64,000 bases of DNA from Ruegeria sp. R14_0 (GCF_017743975.1 NZ_JAGHRC010000005.1:246885-310884), one strand, 5' to 3'; shown: positions 20,375 to 29,554, counted from the first letter of the stretch. Notes: a model not told the origin generated them from the sequence alone. Made by a program: numbers and translations.

Positions 20375-21544
20375 ATGTCCGACATGATGACGACACAAGC
20401 TGGCGACGCAGGCGCCTTCCGCAAATTCGACCTCGCCCGCGTCCCCACACCTTGCTTCGTGGTCGATGAAAAAGCCGTCGAACGCAACCTGACCATCCTC
20501 GCCGATATCAGGACCCGTTCAGGTGCACATATCCTCAGCGCGCTCAAGGCGTTCTCGATGTTCTCGCTGGCCCCGCTTGTGCGTCAGCACCTCGGCGGCA
20601 CCTGCGCATCTGGCATTTACGAAGCCCGACTGGGACGCGAAGAATACGGCGGCGAGGTCGCAACCTTCTGCGCCGGCTACAAGGATGCCGATATCGACGA
20701 AATCCTGTCGCTCTCTGATCACGTCATCTTCAACTCACCCGCGCAAAAGGATCGGTTTCTGGCAAAGGCCCATGTTGCCAACGTGCAGGTCGGCCTGCGC
20801 ATCAACCCGGAGCATTCCGAAGGCGAGATCCCAAAATACGACCCCTGCGCGCCCTGCTCGCGCCTTGGCACGCCGGTCAGCCAACTGACTGCCGAGGCCA
20901 TGAATGGTGTTGATGGCCTGCACATGCATACGCTCTGCGAACAGGGATTCGAACCGCTGCAGCGCACTTGGGACGCCGTCGAACCGACGCTCAAGCCGTT
21001 CCTGAAACAGCTCAACTGGCTGAACTTCGGCGGCGGACACCATATCACCCGCGATGACTATGACCGCGCGGGGCTGGTCGAATTCATCAAGGCAATCCGA
21101 ACGACTTACAACGTCGAAGTCTACCTCGAACCCGGCGAGGCCGTCGCGCTGGACGCTGGCATTCTGGTCGGAGAAATCCTCGACCTGCCCACCAACGGCA
21201 TGAATCTCGCAATCACCGATATATCGGCCACCTGCCACATGCCTGACGTAATCGAAGCCCCCTACCGCCCCGCCCTGATGGATGAGGCCGACGCGGGCCA
21301 CACCTACCGTCTCGGCGGCCCGTCCTGTCTGGCGGGCGACGTGATCGGGGACTACACATGGGACCAACCGCTTGACATCGGCCAGCGCTTTGCCTTCCTC
21401 GATCAGGCACACTATTCGATGGTCAAAACCAACACGTTCAACGGTGTGCCTCTGCCCACAATCGCCCTTTGGAACAGCGAAACGGACGAGCTGAAAATCA
21501 TCAAACAGTTCGGTTATGACGACTTTAAGGACCGCCTCTCATGA
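20375..21544 (+). CDS. nspC: Carboxy(nor)spermidine decarboxylase
   Basis: 389 residues of the alanine-racemase-fold group. SALKAFSMFS contains the PLP lysine, HMHTLCEQ and LNFGGGHHIT give the substrate and phosphate loops, and LEPGEAVALDAG is typical of the family. It decarboxylates carboxyspermidine to spermidine. CAGGAGA precedes the ATG giving MSDMMTTQAG. It overlaps agmatinase by 4 bp. Confidence 0.93.
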   Translation: MSDMMTTQAGDAGAFRKFDLARVPTPCFVVDEKAVERNLTILADIRTRSGAHILSALKAFSMFSLAPLVRQHLGGTCASGIYEARLGREEYGGEVATFCAGYKDADIDEILSLSDHVIFNSPAQKDRFLAKAHVANVQVGLRINPEHSEGEIPKYDPCAPCSRLGTPVSQLTAEAMNGVDGLHMHTLCEQGFEPLQRTWDAVEPTLKPFLKQLNWLNFGGGHHITRDDYDRAGLVEFIKAIRTTYNVEVYLEPGEAVALDAGILVGEILDLPTNGMNLAITDISATCHMPDVIEAPYRPALMDEADAGHTYRLGGPSCLAGDVIGDYTWDQPLDIGQRFAFLDQAHYSMVKTNTFNGVPLPTIALWNSETDELKIIKQFGYDDFKDRLS

Positions 21545-22383
21545 GCATTTTCCTAGACAGTGAACTGACCGCGTCCGAGCGTACCGAAGACGCCCGGTTC
21601 CGTGTGATCCCTGTACCGCTGGAACGCACGGTCTCATACGGTTCGGGTACGGCCAAAGGCCCCGCAGCCATCATCGAGGCCAGCAATGAACTGGAACGCA
21701 TCACCGGCCACGCCGAGCCTTGCGTCGAGGGCATCTTCACCGAACAGCCGCTGGATTGCGCCGGGCCTCTGCCCGAGGTGATGGAGCGCCTCGCGCAACG
21801 CACCGAGGCCGCCGTGCGCGCAGGCAGGGTGCCAGTCACTTTGGGTGGAGAGCATTCGCTGAGCTACGGCGCCGTGATGGGTGTCGCTCGCGCGGTGAAC
21901 CAACCCATTGGCATCGTTCAAATCGACGCACACGCCGACCTGCGCAATGCCTATCAGGGCGAGACGCATTCGCACGCGTCGGTCATGCACCTGCTGGCCG
22001 AGGAAGGCATCCGGCTGGCCCAGTTCGGAGTGCGCGCCTTTTCGACCGAAGAGGCCAAAAGCCGCCTGAAAAACCACGTTTTCCACGTGGACGCCGAGGA
22101 ACTTGTCACCGGCAATATCCACGCCGTCGACCTGCCCTCGGATTTCCCCGAACTGGTCTATGTCAGCTTTGACGTTGACGGCCTGGACCCGTCCCAGATG
22201 CCTGCGACGGGGACGCCCGTTCCCGGCGGGCTTGGGTATTATCAGGCGCTACGGCTGGTTGAGCATGCGCTTCAGCATCGCAAGTGTGTCGGCTTTGACG
22301 TGGTCGAACTTGCCCCTGACGGGAATGCCGCCTGGGACTTTACCGCCGCCCAGATCGTTTATCGACTGATGGCGGCTTGTTAA
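21541..22383 (+). CDS. speB: Agmatinase (ureohydrolase)
   Basis: 280 residues, slightly short for the family but complete. The binuclear manganese motifs are present: GGEHSL, DAHADLR and SFDVDGLDP. It hydrolyses agmatine to putrescine and urea, joining SpeA to the carboxyspermidine steps. The ATG overlaps the nspC stop (ATGA). Its TAA stop shares two bases with the stop of the convergent HD gene, in the palindrome TTAA. Confidence 0.93.
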   Translation: MSIFLDSELTASERTEDARFRVIPVPLERTVSYGSGTAKGPAAIIEASNELERITGHAEPCVEGIFTEQPLDCAGPLPEVMERLAQRTEAAVRAGRVPVTLGGEHSLSYGAVMGVARAVNQPIGIVQIDAHADLRNAYQGETHSHASVMHLLAEEGIRLAQFGVRAFSTEEAKSRLKNHVFHVDAEELVTGNIHAVDLPSDFPELVYVSFDVDGLDPSQMPATGTPVPGGLGYYQALRLVEHALQHRKCVGFDVVELAPDGNAAWDFTAAQIVYRLMAAC

Positions 22384-22970
22384 CCTTCGGACGTTTCGTT
22401 CAGCTCCATGTGTCCCTCGCCTTTGTTGAGAACCCGGCGTAGCATCGGCTCAAAGAACTCCAGCGGTTTGGTCGGGTAATCCGGGTCGAACGCCTTTTGA
22501 TCGTATTCATGGCAGAAATAGCGGCAGTCCTCCCAATAGGGGCTGTCGCGGTACTTGTCGCGGGCGTTGCGATCACCGCCCAGGTGGTGATTGTAGTAAT
22601 AGCCCTGAAACACACAATGGTACTTCAAAATCCAATAGGTCTTTTCGCTGACATAGGGCTTCATCATCGCCGCTGACAGCTCGCCATGGTTGTAGGGGGA
22701 CAGAATATCACCTGTGTCGTGGATCAGGGCGGCAACGACGATCTCTTCGTCCGCACCATCCTCATAAGCCCGCGTCGCCGCCTGCAGGCTGTGCTGGTAG
22801 CGGTTTACAGGGTATGGCGTCCAGTCTTCGTCCAGCGACCGAATAGCGTCCAGAATACGGTCTGGCAGAGCGGCGTTATACGCCTCTTCGTATTCCATGA
22901 CGGCATCCCAATCGGCTTTGGTCGCCTCTTCAAAACTGGTCCAGGTCGGTTTGTGGCTTTTGTCCAGCAT
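22380..22970 (-). CDS. HD-domain protein, possibly a PhnZ-like diiron oxygenase
   Basis: 196 residues from the ATG with GAGGA 8 nt before it; an upstream extension has no support. Candidate metal ligands follow the H...HD...H...H order: H60 (YQHSLQAA), H84-D85 (LIHDTGD), H95 (YNHGE) and H118 (KYHCVFQGYY), with a later Asp near 157-164. This set binds two irons in the HD-fold mixed-valent oxygenases (MIOX, PhnZ, TmpB), but ordinary phosphohydrolases share most of it. A LysR gene is divergent, so it is probably induced by a substrate. Oxygenase function is a hypothesis. Confidence 0.6.
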   Translation of the reverse strand: MLDKSHKPTWTSFEEATKADWDAVMEYEEAYNAALPDRILDAIRSLDEDWTPYPVNRYQHSLQAATRAYEDGADEEIVVAALIHDTGDILSPYNHGELSAAMMKPYVSEKTYWILKYHCVFQGYYYNHHLGGDRNARDKYRDSPYWEDCRYFCHEYDQKAFDPDYPTKPLEFFEPMLRRVLNKGEGHMELNETSEG

Positions 22971-23035
22971 GGTCGTTCCTCGCGCTGATCTGCTGAGGTC
23001 AATATAGATAAAAAACCACCACTCAAAAAAATGAA

Positions 23036-23057
23036 TTGATTTTATCATTTCGATCAA
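23036..23057. promoter_or_regulatory. Candidate LysR operator between HD gene and LysR gene
   Basis: TTGAT-N12-ATCAA is an interrupted dyad in an AT-rich 100-bp divergent promoter region. The size and the T...A ends fit a LysR recognition site. It lies just in front of the LysR start, fitting autoregulation. Confidence 0.4.
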
Positions 23058-23071
23058 AAATTGTTTTCAAC

Positions 23072-23908
23072 ATGCAGTTCAAAGCTCTTGAGACATTTTT
23101 GTGTGTTGCGGAAACCGGCGGGTTTCACGCCGCCGCGCGCAAATTGAACGTGACACAGACTGCGGTCAGTGCCCGCATCCGTCTGATTGAAGAGGAAACA
23201 GGTAAGGCACTTTTCACACGCGGCGCGGGCGGTACCAACCTGACCGAGTTCGGTCGTCAATTTCGCCCATATGCGGAACAGATGATGTCGCTCTGGTCTT
23301 TTGCCTCACGCGATCTGCCAGGGCAGACACAAAACCGGGTCGCATTGCGCCTGGGTGCCCAGTTGAGCATTTGGGATCCACTGCTGGTCGATCTGGCCGT
23401 AAGCTACGAACAGCGCCACGGACAGTTGCTGCTGACTCTGAACTACGATCACGACCTGAACATGGTCGAAGCAGTGGCAACCCATGTGCTGGACGCGGCC
23501 CTGACACATGAGAAACCGTCCGATCCGCGGGTTTTGCATCAAGAGCTCGCCCCGGAACGCCTGCTGTTGGTTGAGACGCCTGAGGCCGGAAATGATCCGG
23601 TCTTCGTCAATCTGGAACTGGGTGAGGTCTATCAGGACCACGTGCGATCTGCCGCGCGCAAAGCATCTGCACAGACGGTCTTTCTGGGCAACTGCATGAT
23701 GGGGTTGCGCTATGTGCTAAGGCGAGGTGGAACCGGGTATTTCCCCGAATACGTCATTCAGGACCATGTAGAGTCGGGCCAACTCAGACCTGTGGCCGGT
23801 GCGCTGGACCTGATGCTGCCGCTTTACCTCGTGACGCGACGGGACAGCGACGCGTTCGGCGACGTGGTCGCCAGCCTCAGCGATCTGCGCGGTACGGATC
23901 AGGCCTGA
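23072..23908 (+). CDS. LysR-type transcriptional regulator
   Basis: 278 residues starting MQFKALETFLCVAETGGF, the usual first block of the LysR helix-turn-helix, with ARKLNVTQTAVSARIRLIEE as recognition region. The ORF could be extended 12 codons upstream, but into the AT-rich promoter and without homology. It is divergent from the HD-domain gene, which it probably controls. Its 3' end overlaps the end of the convergent lptF gene by 10 bp. Confidence 0.88.
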   Translation: MQFKALETFLCVAETGGFHAAARKLNVTQTAVSARIRLIEEETGKALFTRGAGGTNLTEFGRQFRPYAEQMMSLWSFASRDLPGQTQNRVALRLGAQLSIWDPLLVDLAVSYEQRHGQLLLTLNYDHDLNMVEAVATHVLDAALTHEKPSDPRVLHQELAPERLLLVETPEAGNDPVFVNLELGEVYQDHVRSAARKASAQTVFLGNCMMGLRYVLRRGGTGYFPEYVIQDHVESGQLRPVAGALDLMLPLYLVTRRDSDAFGDVVASLSDLRGTDQA

Positions 23909-25035
23909 GATAGTGTCCCGTTCGCCCCGCGGCGGCTACGAAGCAAAGGCCGTCCAGCAATCAGCAGAAACAGGCAGGAAATCACAATCCCGATGATCGC
24001 CGGCAGGTACAACAAAAACCATAGATTTGGGTCGTCAATTACAACGGGCGAAACAAAGCCCCGAACCCCCTCAAGCAGGACAAGGATCACGAAAGCCCCA
24101 AAAATCTGCGGCCAAAGACCGAACCGCGAGAAACTGCCCAGCATCAAAGTCGAAAACCCGGCCATTGCCACAGCGATACAGATAGCAATCCACGAAAACC
24201 GCTGATGCAGCTCGTCGATCAACTCCCCTTCGGTGTAGAACTCATTCTCCATGATCGTTTCCCGGTCTTCCAAAAGCGCTATGGTCGGGATCGCTTCGAG
24301 GCTGCGGCGGGCCATCGTATCCGAATTCGTCAAGTCGGATATGTCGTACGAGGCATCTTGAAACAGCGTTGAGGACAAGGTTCTGCCCTGTTGATTCAAA
24401 CGCAGCGCAATGCCGTCTACCATCACCAGGTGAATGCCGGTGCCATTATTGACCAGGTAAGCCGTTTTACTGGAGTAGCTGACTGGGTTCGTTTCGTCGC
24501 GCCGGTCGGACACGAATACCTCAGACAGCGTACCGTCCAGGGCAATCTCTCCGATGTAAACCGTTACGCCTTGCGTGGGGTGCAAGAACTCGCCCTCGTT
24601 TAGCAGCTGCGCGGTCACATCTCCGGCAACTTCGGCCTGGCGCTGTTCCAACTGCTCGACCGATGCGGGGCGTAGGAAAACGCTTATGGCCGCCATCATC
24701 AGGCCGGTCAGAATACCAAACACGAATACGGCGCGCGCCAGTCTCCAGGGGCTGGAACCTGTCGCCAACATCACCGTCATCTCGCTTTCGCGGCTGAGCC
24801 GATTGGTGGCATACACAGCTGCGGCGAACACAGCCATCGGCATCACAGTCCGGATCAGGGTCGGCAAAGTCAGAGCGGTGAATTCCAGAAACACCATCGC
24901 GGATTGCCCGCCGCTGATCACGCGATCAAACAGGCTGACCGACCGGGTGATCCAGAAGACACCCACCAAAACAAGTGTGAAAAAGCCGAACAGAATCAGC
25001 AGTTGCCGCAGGAAATAACCATCAAAGCGCGACAT
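23899..25035 (-). CDS. lptF: LptF/LptG family lipopolysaccharide export permease
   Basis: 378 residues, six membrane helices: two N-terminal pairs, a periplasmic beta domain at about residues 135-270, and the C-terminal helices. RLSRESEMTVMLATGSSPWRL is the coupling-helix region of the family (quoted in part: SRESEMTVMLATG). LptF and LptG form the inner-membrane part of the LPS extractor. The MSRFDGYFLRQ start with GAAGAGG before it is chosen. Usually lptF and lptG are adjacent; here only one such gene is present and it is followed by a convergent gene. Confidence 0.85.
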   Translation of the reverse strand: MSRFDGYFLRQLLILFGFFTLVLVGVFWITRSVSLFDRVISGGQSAMVFLEFTALTLPTLIRTVMPMAVFAAAVYATNRLSRESEMTVMLATGSSPWRLARAVFVFGILTGLMMAAISVFLRPASVEQLEQRQAEVAGDVTAQLLNEGEFLHPTQGVTVYIGEIALDGTLSEVFVSDRRDETNPVSYSSKTAYLVNNGTGIHLVMVDGIALRLNQQGRTLSSTLFQDASYDISDLTNSDTMARRSLEAIPTIALLEDRETIMENEFYTEGELIDELHQRFSWIAICIAVAMAGFSTLMLGSFSRFGLWPQIFGAFVILVLLEGVRGFVSPVVIDDPNLWFLLYLPAIIGIVISCLFLLIAGRPLLRSRRGANGTLSQA

Positions 25036-25178
25036 GAACCCTCTTCCGCCTGTCCGTTGTGGGCAGGACCATATGCCATTCCACGAGCGTAGGAAACCGG
25101 GATTGATCCGTGAACTGAAGGGCGCGGGCAGAACGAGTGTGCGGGCACAATGCGATTGCCTGCCTCGACAAATGCAAA

Positions 25179-25198
25179 ACCCGCCATGCAAGGCGGGT
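25179..25198 (-). terminator. Rho-independent terminator of the small membrane-protein gene
   Basis: On the minus strand ACCCGCC-TTGCAT-GGCGGGT is followed by TTTGCATTT: a 7-bp GC-rich stem with a T-rich tail, about 30 nt downstream of the small ORF. Confidence 0.7.
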
Positions 25199-25228
25199 AT
25201 CGCTCAAGTTTCTTTATTTCATAAGCAG

Positions 25229-25396
25229 TTAGAAGGTCAGATAGTGATGGACACCTGTTACCACAACAACAGATGCCGCAATGACTATGGCGGACAAAAA
25301 GTCGGTCGGTTTCAGCTTACGCTTCTTAGGCTGCATCGTCCATTCAGCCCACTTCTTTTGATCTTCTGTCATTTCAGAATCTTCGCCATACGCCAT
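25229..25396 (-). CDS. Small single-pass membrane protein, unknown function
   Basis: 55 residues beginning MAYGEDSEMTEDQKK: a charged, acidic then basic N-terminal half (MQPKKRKLKPTD) and one C-terminal hydrophobic segment (FLSAIVIAASVVVVTG). An AAAGG site lies about 10 nt before the ATG. Upstream, TTGATT and AATACT are spaced 17 bp as a possible promoter, and a rho-independent terminator follows. Those signals are the main reason to believe it is a gene. No family recognised. Confidence 0.55.
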   Translation of the reverse strand: MAYGEDSEMTEDQKKWAEWTMQPKKRKLKPTDFLSAIVIAASVVVVTGVHHYLTF

Positions 25397-25658
25397 CCCA
25401 AAACACCTTTCACTCGACACAACTACGTCGTCAAACTTTTGCCAGTATTTTGACACAAATCTGATAAATCAAGTAAAAACGCCGTGTTCCTGCTGGGTTA
25501 ACCCTCCAACAGACACAGCGTATGCGGTCGAACTGTCAGGATTCCCCGCACGCTTAACCCTTTAGGCCGGATGAGTGCTTATGGAACATTCAATAGCTGT
25601 GCACCCTCACAATAGACAGACATCGACAAGGGTTTAATCGTATTCCGTTTTCGAGGAA

Positions 25659-25734
25659 TGGCAGGGGCAGCAGGGTTCGAACCCGCGACCTACGGTTTTG
25701 GAGACCGTCGCTCTACCAACTGAGCTATACCCCT
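25659..25734 (-). tRNA. tRNA-Trp (anticodon CCA)
   Basis: 76 nt on the minus strand. The 7-bp acceptor stem AGGGGTA/TGCCCCT, D-arm TAGCTCAGTTGGTAGAGC, anticodon arm ACGGT-CTCCAAA-ACCGT, T-arm with GGTTCGAACC, and an encoded CCA end are all readable. The loop gives anticodon CCA, tryptophan. Confidence 0.97.
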
Positions 25735-25877
25735 AAGGTGCGCCTCAGATATGCCAGCCGCGCGGCGGACTCAAGAGGCTTTTTCATATTCCCACCCACT
25801 ATTCCGCTCCACAAACAAGTTGCGCACTACGTTGAGTACTATAAGACACGGTTTGGCCAGAATAAGGGACCCGATCC

Positions 25878-26582
25878 GTGAGTATCCGCAAGAAGATTGC
25901 CAACAGCGAAAGCCTGCTGAACTGGGCGGCGCGGCGCATTGCCAGCTACATCCGATTGGTCAATCGCAACACGCGCTGGCAGCGCATCGGGTACGAGGAA
26001 CTGGACCAGCTGGCCGAACAGGGCGAACCAGTTATTGTTGTTCTGTGGCATCAGCGTTTGGCGCAGTCGCCATATTTCTATCCTCTGGACAAAGGGCGCA
26101 TTTGTTCAATCACCTCGTCGGCTCGTGCGGGCAGCATGGTGGGCCGCGTTCAAAAGCTGTTCGGTATGGATACGATCGCGATGTCCAGCCACAAGCGTCA
26201 CGTCGCCTTGTCACGTGAAGTGCTGGGAAAAATGAAGCAAGGGATCTCGATCGGGATCGCCGCAGATGGTCCGCGCGGGCCGGAACGCGTGTCGTCGACC
26301 GTACCGCTGGTCTGGGCGCGAACATCCGGCAAGCGGGTTTTCGGGATCACCTACTCGGCCAAGCACGGGCGCGAGGCCGGGACCTGGGACCGCCTGCTGA
26401 TGCCGCGTCCATGGCGGAACGAAGGCGTTTTCCTGTGCCGGGAATGGACGGAAACCGTCCCGCGCAAGGCGACTGACGAACAGTTCGAAGACCTACGCCA
26501 AAGCCTCGAGGACCACATGAACGACATCACCGCCGAAGCCGACCGCATGGTCGGGCGGGCGCCTTGGTCGCCTAAAAGCTAA
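25878..26582 (+). CDS. DUF374 lysophospholipid acyltransferase family protein
   Basis: 234 residues starting with GTG behind AAGGGA. The block LWHQRLAQSPYFY contains a conserved histidine, and AADGPRGPERV is the typical DUF374 motif. The family is related to LpxL/PlsC-type acyltransferases and is often found beside lipid A/Kdo genes, so an envelope lipid role is likely. The substrate is unknown. The end overlaps the convergent MoaD-like gene by 4 bp. Confidence 0.8.
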   Translation: MSIRKKIANSESLLNWAARRIASYIRLVNRNTRWQRIGYEELDQLAEQGEPVIVVLWHQRLAQSPYFYPLDKGRICSITSSARAGSMVGRVQKLFGMDTIAMSSHKRHVALSREVLGKMKQGISIGIAADGPRGPERVSSTVPLVWARTSGKRVFGITYSAKHGREAGTWDRLLMPRPWRNEGVFLCREWTETVPRKATDEQFEDLRQSLEDHMNDITAEADRMVGRAPWSPKS

Positions 26583-26824
26583 CCGCCTCTCAGGCGCTGC
26601 ATCAGGTAGACTTCGCTGCCTTCCGGGATCGGTTCTGTCAGGCCGGTCGCGATGACACGGCCATCAATCGCAATCGACACGCCCGCATCTATCGGGCCTT
26701 GTAACTGCGGGTGCGCATGCACAAGGGCGCGCAACAGATCACCGGTGGTTTTGGCCTCGACCTCAACCACCTGTTGGCCCCCGGTCAAAGACCGGAGGCC
26801 GGACCAGAGGTGAACCTCAACCAT
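26579..26824 (-). CDS. MoaD/ThiS-type ubiquitin-like sulfur-carrier protein
   Basis: 81 residues from the ATG giving MVEVHLWSGLRSLTGG. It ends in LMQRLRGG, and the C-terminal Gly-Gly is the site that becomes thiocarboxylated in MoaD and ThiS. It overlaps the molybdenum-hydroxylase large-subunit gene by 8 bp, so it belongs to that operon and may serve molybdopterin maturation for that enzyme. No moaE is beside it. Confidence 0.75.
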   Translation of the reverse strand: MVEVHLWSGLRSLTGGQQVVEVEAKTTGDLLRALVHAHPQLQGPIDAGVSIAIDGRVIATGLTEPIPEGSEVYLMQRLRGG

Positions 26825-29075
26825 TGTCCTTGAGCGCGGCCAGAATACGCGGCGGTGACATCGGTAGCTGCCGCATCCGGACGCCTGCTGCATGCGACAC
26901 CGCGTTGGCGATGGCAGCAAGGGGTGGCACGATGCCCGTCTCGCCCACACCACGCACACCGAACGGGTGACCGGGGTTGGGAACCTCGACGATCACCGTG
27001 TCGATCATCGGCAGGTCACTTGCGACCGGGATGCGGTAGTCGAGGAAGATCGAGTTCTGCAGGCGACCATCGTCGCCATAGATGTATTCCTCGTTCAGTG
27101 CCCAGCCGATGCCTTGCGCAGCTCCACCCTGATACTGGCCTTCCACATAGGTCGGGTGAATCGCCTTCCCGGCGTCCTGAATGACCGTGTAGCGGGTGAT
27201 GCTGGTCTTGCCGGTTTCGGGATCGACCTCAGCATCGACGATGTGAGTGCCAAAGGACACGCCCGCGCCTTCTGGCGTCGCCTCAAAATGCCCCGAGATC
27301 GGGCCGCCGGTCGACCCCATATCAGCCGTGATATCGCCCAGCGGCATTGGATCGAAATCCCCTGCGTTGGGCCCCGAAGGCACTGCGCAACCATTTTCCC
27401 ATTTCACCGCATCCACCGGGATGCCCCACTTGGCCGCAGCACGTTCACACAGTTTTTCGACCGCGTGCTTGGCCGCCTTGATCGTGGCCAGACCGGACGC
27501 ATAGGTCACACGCGAGCCGTGGCTGACGTCGTTGTACCCAAGCGTCGCGGTATCCGCGATGGTTACGCGGATGTTCTCGTAGGGAATACCCAGAACCTCG
27601 GCCGCCATCAACGCCATTGACGCGCGCGAACCGCCGATATCCGGTGTACCCACCATCAACTGCGCCGAGCCGTCCTCAGACAAAGACAACGATACCGATG
27701 TCTCACCGCCGTGGTTGAACCAGAACCCGCAAGAGATACCGCGCCCCTGCCCCGGTTTCAGCGGGGCCGAGTAATGCGGATGCGCCTTGGCGGCCTCCAG
27801 CGTTTCGACCAGGCCAATCCGCTCATAGCGCGGGCCATAGCTGGCCTTGGTGCCCTCATGCGCGGCGTTCTTAAGGCGCACGTCGACCGGATCAAGGCCC
27901 AGCTTTTTGCACAGCTCGTCAATCACAGACTCAACAGCAAAGGCACCCATCGGTGCGCCCGGCGCGCGGTACGCGGCCTGTTTCGGGCGGTTGGCCATAA
28001 CATCATAGCCGATCTGCTTAACGTTGGTCAGGTTGTAGGGTGCAAAGGCGCACATTGCGGTCATGTCGCCCGGCGCGCCGGGGAAGGCCCCACCCTGCAA
28101 GCGGAACACGCCTTGGGCGGCCGAGATGGTGCCGTCCTTTTTCATTCCGATTTTGATGTCCATCGAAGCCGACGCAGTCGGACCCGTGGCACGAAACACC
28201 TCGGACCGGGACATCACGATTTTAACCGGGCGATTGGCCTTGCGGCTCAGCGCCAGTGCGACGGGCTCAATAAACACAGTGGTCTTGCCACCGAACCCAC
28301 CGCCGATTTCGGACGCTGTCACACGCAGTTGCGAGGTTTCAATACCCAAAAGTGCGGCGCAGGTTTTCTGCGCGATCCAGTGACCTTGCGTGGTGCACCA
28401 CAGTTCACCCTTGCCATCATTGCCCAGCATGCCCAGGCAGGCGTGCGGTTCGATATAACCCTGGTGGGTTGCTTCGGTGACAAAGCTGTCTTCGATGACC
28501 AGATCCGCCTCGGCAAAACCGGCCTCAACATCTCCGTGACCACTTTCGTGATAGCGGACGACGTTCGGGTGCAGACCTTCGGGCACGGAGTAATCCGCCG
28601 CGCCTTCGCGAATGACCGGAGCGTCCGAGGCCATCGCCTTGTCCACATCGGTAACATGCGGCAGCACTTCGTATTCCACCTCGATCAGCTTCAGCGCGTC
28701 GCGGGCTGCCAACGCAGACGTGGCCGCCACAGCAGCGACTGCGTGACCGTCGTACAGAGCCTTTTCACCTGCCATGACGTTTTCCAGAACGTTCCAGAAC
28801 TCGCCTTCAAGACCCGGTTTGAATTCGACCTGATCCGAGAAATCCGCGCGGGTGACGACGGCTTTGACGTCTTTGTGCGCTTCGGCTTTCGAGGTGTCGA
28901 TCTTAACGATCCGCGCGTGTGCGTGGGGTGAGCGCAGCACAGCACCGTGCAGCATGCCGGGGGCTGACATGTCTGCCCCAAACTTGGCGCGGCCCGTGAC
29001 CTTGTCCAGACCATCGGGACGGTCCGGGCGCGTACCTACAAAAGTGAATTCCGATTTACGATCGTCGAGTGCCAT
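26817..29075 (-). CDS. Molybdenum hydroxylase large subunit (xanthine dehydrogenase/CoxL family)
   Basis: 752 residues. Conserved blocks: TRPDRPDGLDKVTGRAKFG at the N-terminus, GGGFGGKT (cofactor binding), AAYRAPGAP near residues 366-374, and RGVGETG with the catalytic glutamate at about 712. The AYRAPGAP loop differs from that of true CO dehydrogenase (AYxCSFR), so the substrate is not CO; an aldehyde, N-heterocycle or aromatic CoA ester is more likely. GGAGG precedes the ATG. The start overlaps the small-subunit stop (TAATG). Confidence 0.88.
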   Translation of the reverse strand: MALDDRKSEFTFVGTRPDRPDGLDKVTGRAKFGADMSAPGMLHGAVLRSPHAHARIVKIDTSKAEAHKDVKAVVTRADFSDQVEFKPGLEGEFWNVLENVMAGEKALYDGHAVAAVAATSALAARDALKLIEVEYEVLPHVTDVDKAMASDAPVIREGAADYSVPEGLHPNVVRYHESGHGDVEAGFAEADLVIEDSFVTEATHQGYIEPHACLGMLGNDGKGELWCTTQGHWIAQKTCAALLGIETSQLRVTASEIGGGFGGKTTVFIEPVALALSRKANRPVKIVMSRSEVFRATGPTASASMDIKIGMKKDGTISAAQGVFRLQGGAFPGAPGDMTAMCAFAPYNLTNVKQIGYDVMANRPKQAAYRAPGAPMGAFAVESVIDELCKKLGLDPVDVRLKNAAHEGTKASYGPRYERIGLVETLEAAKAHPHYSAPLKPGQGRGISCGFWFNHGGETSVSLSLSEDGSAQLMVGTPDIGGSRASMALMAAEVLGIPYENIRVTIADTATLGYNDVSHGSRVTYASGLATIKAAKHAVEKLCERAAAKWGIPVDAVKWENGCAVPSGPNAGDFDPMPLGDITADMGSTGGPISGHFEATPEGAGVSFGTHIVDAEVDPETGKTSITRYTVIQDAGKAIHPTYVEGQYQGGAAQGIGWALNEEYIYGDDGRLQNSIFLDYRIPVASDLPMIDTVIVEVPNPGHPFGVRGVGETGIVPPLAAIANAVSHAAGVRMRQLPMSPPRILAALKDNG

Positions 29076-29554
29076 TACGAAGCCTCCCGCAGCTCTTCCG
29101 CCGTTTCCATCACGGCACGAATGATCTTGTCATAACCCGTGCAGCGGCAGAGGTTACCTGCCAGCCAATACCGGGTTTCCTCTTCGGTCGGGTTGGGGTT
29201 TTTCTCCAGCAGCGACTTGGCCGCCACCAGAATGCCCGGAGTGCAGATGCCGCACTGAAGCGCGGCATGTTCGATGAACTTCTTCTGCAACGGATGCAGA
29301 ACGTCACCGTCCGCAATACCTTCGACGGTTTCGATGCTTTTGCCATCCGCCTCAACGCCCAGCATGAGGCAAGAGCAGACCAAACGGCCGTCAACCGAGA
29401 CCGAGCACGCGCCACAGTCGCCGGTGCCACAGCCCTCTTTCGCGCCGGTCAGGTTCAGCTTGTCGCGCAGACAGTCCAACAGGGTTTCGCGCGGGTCGCA
29501 CAGATATTCGACCGCGTCACCATTTACTGTGGTGGATACGTGGAGCTTGCTCAT
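29075..29554 (-). CDS. Molybdenum hydroxylase [2Fe-2S] small subunit (CoxS family)
   Basis: 159 residues from MSKLHVSTTVNG. Two [2Fe-2S] clusters are encoded: the plant-type site CGTGDCGACSV with a following C in LVCSC, and the second-domain CGICTPG ... CRCTGY. It passes electrons from the molybdenum centre to FAD. It lies between the medium and large subunit genes with 1-4 bp overlaps, giving the order M-S-L. Confidence 0.93.
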   Translation of the reverse strand: MSKLHVSTTVNGDAVEYLCDPRETLLDCLRDKLNLTGAKEGCGTGDCGACSVSVDGRLVCSCLMLGVEADGKSIETVEGIADGDVLHPLQKKFIEHAALQCGICTPGILVAAKSLLEKNPNPTEEETRYWLAGNLCRCTGYDKIIRAVMETAEELREAS

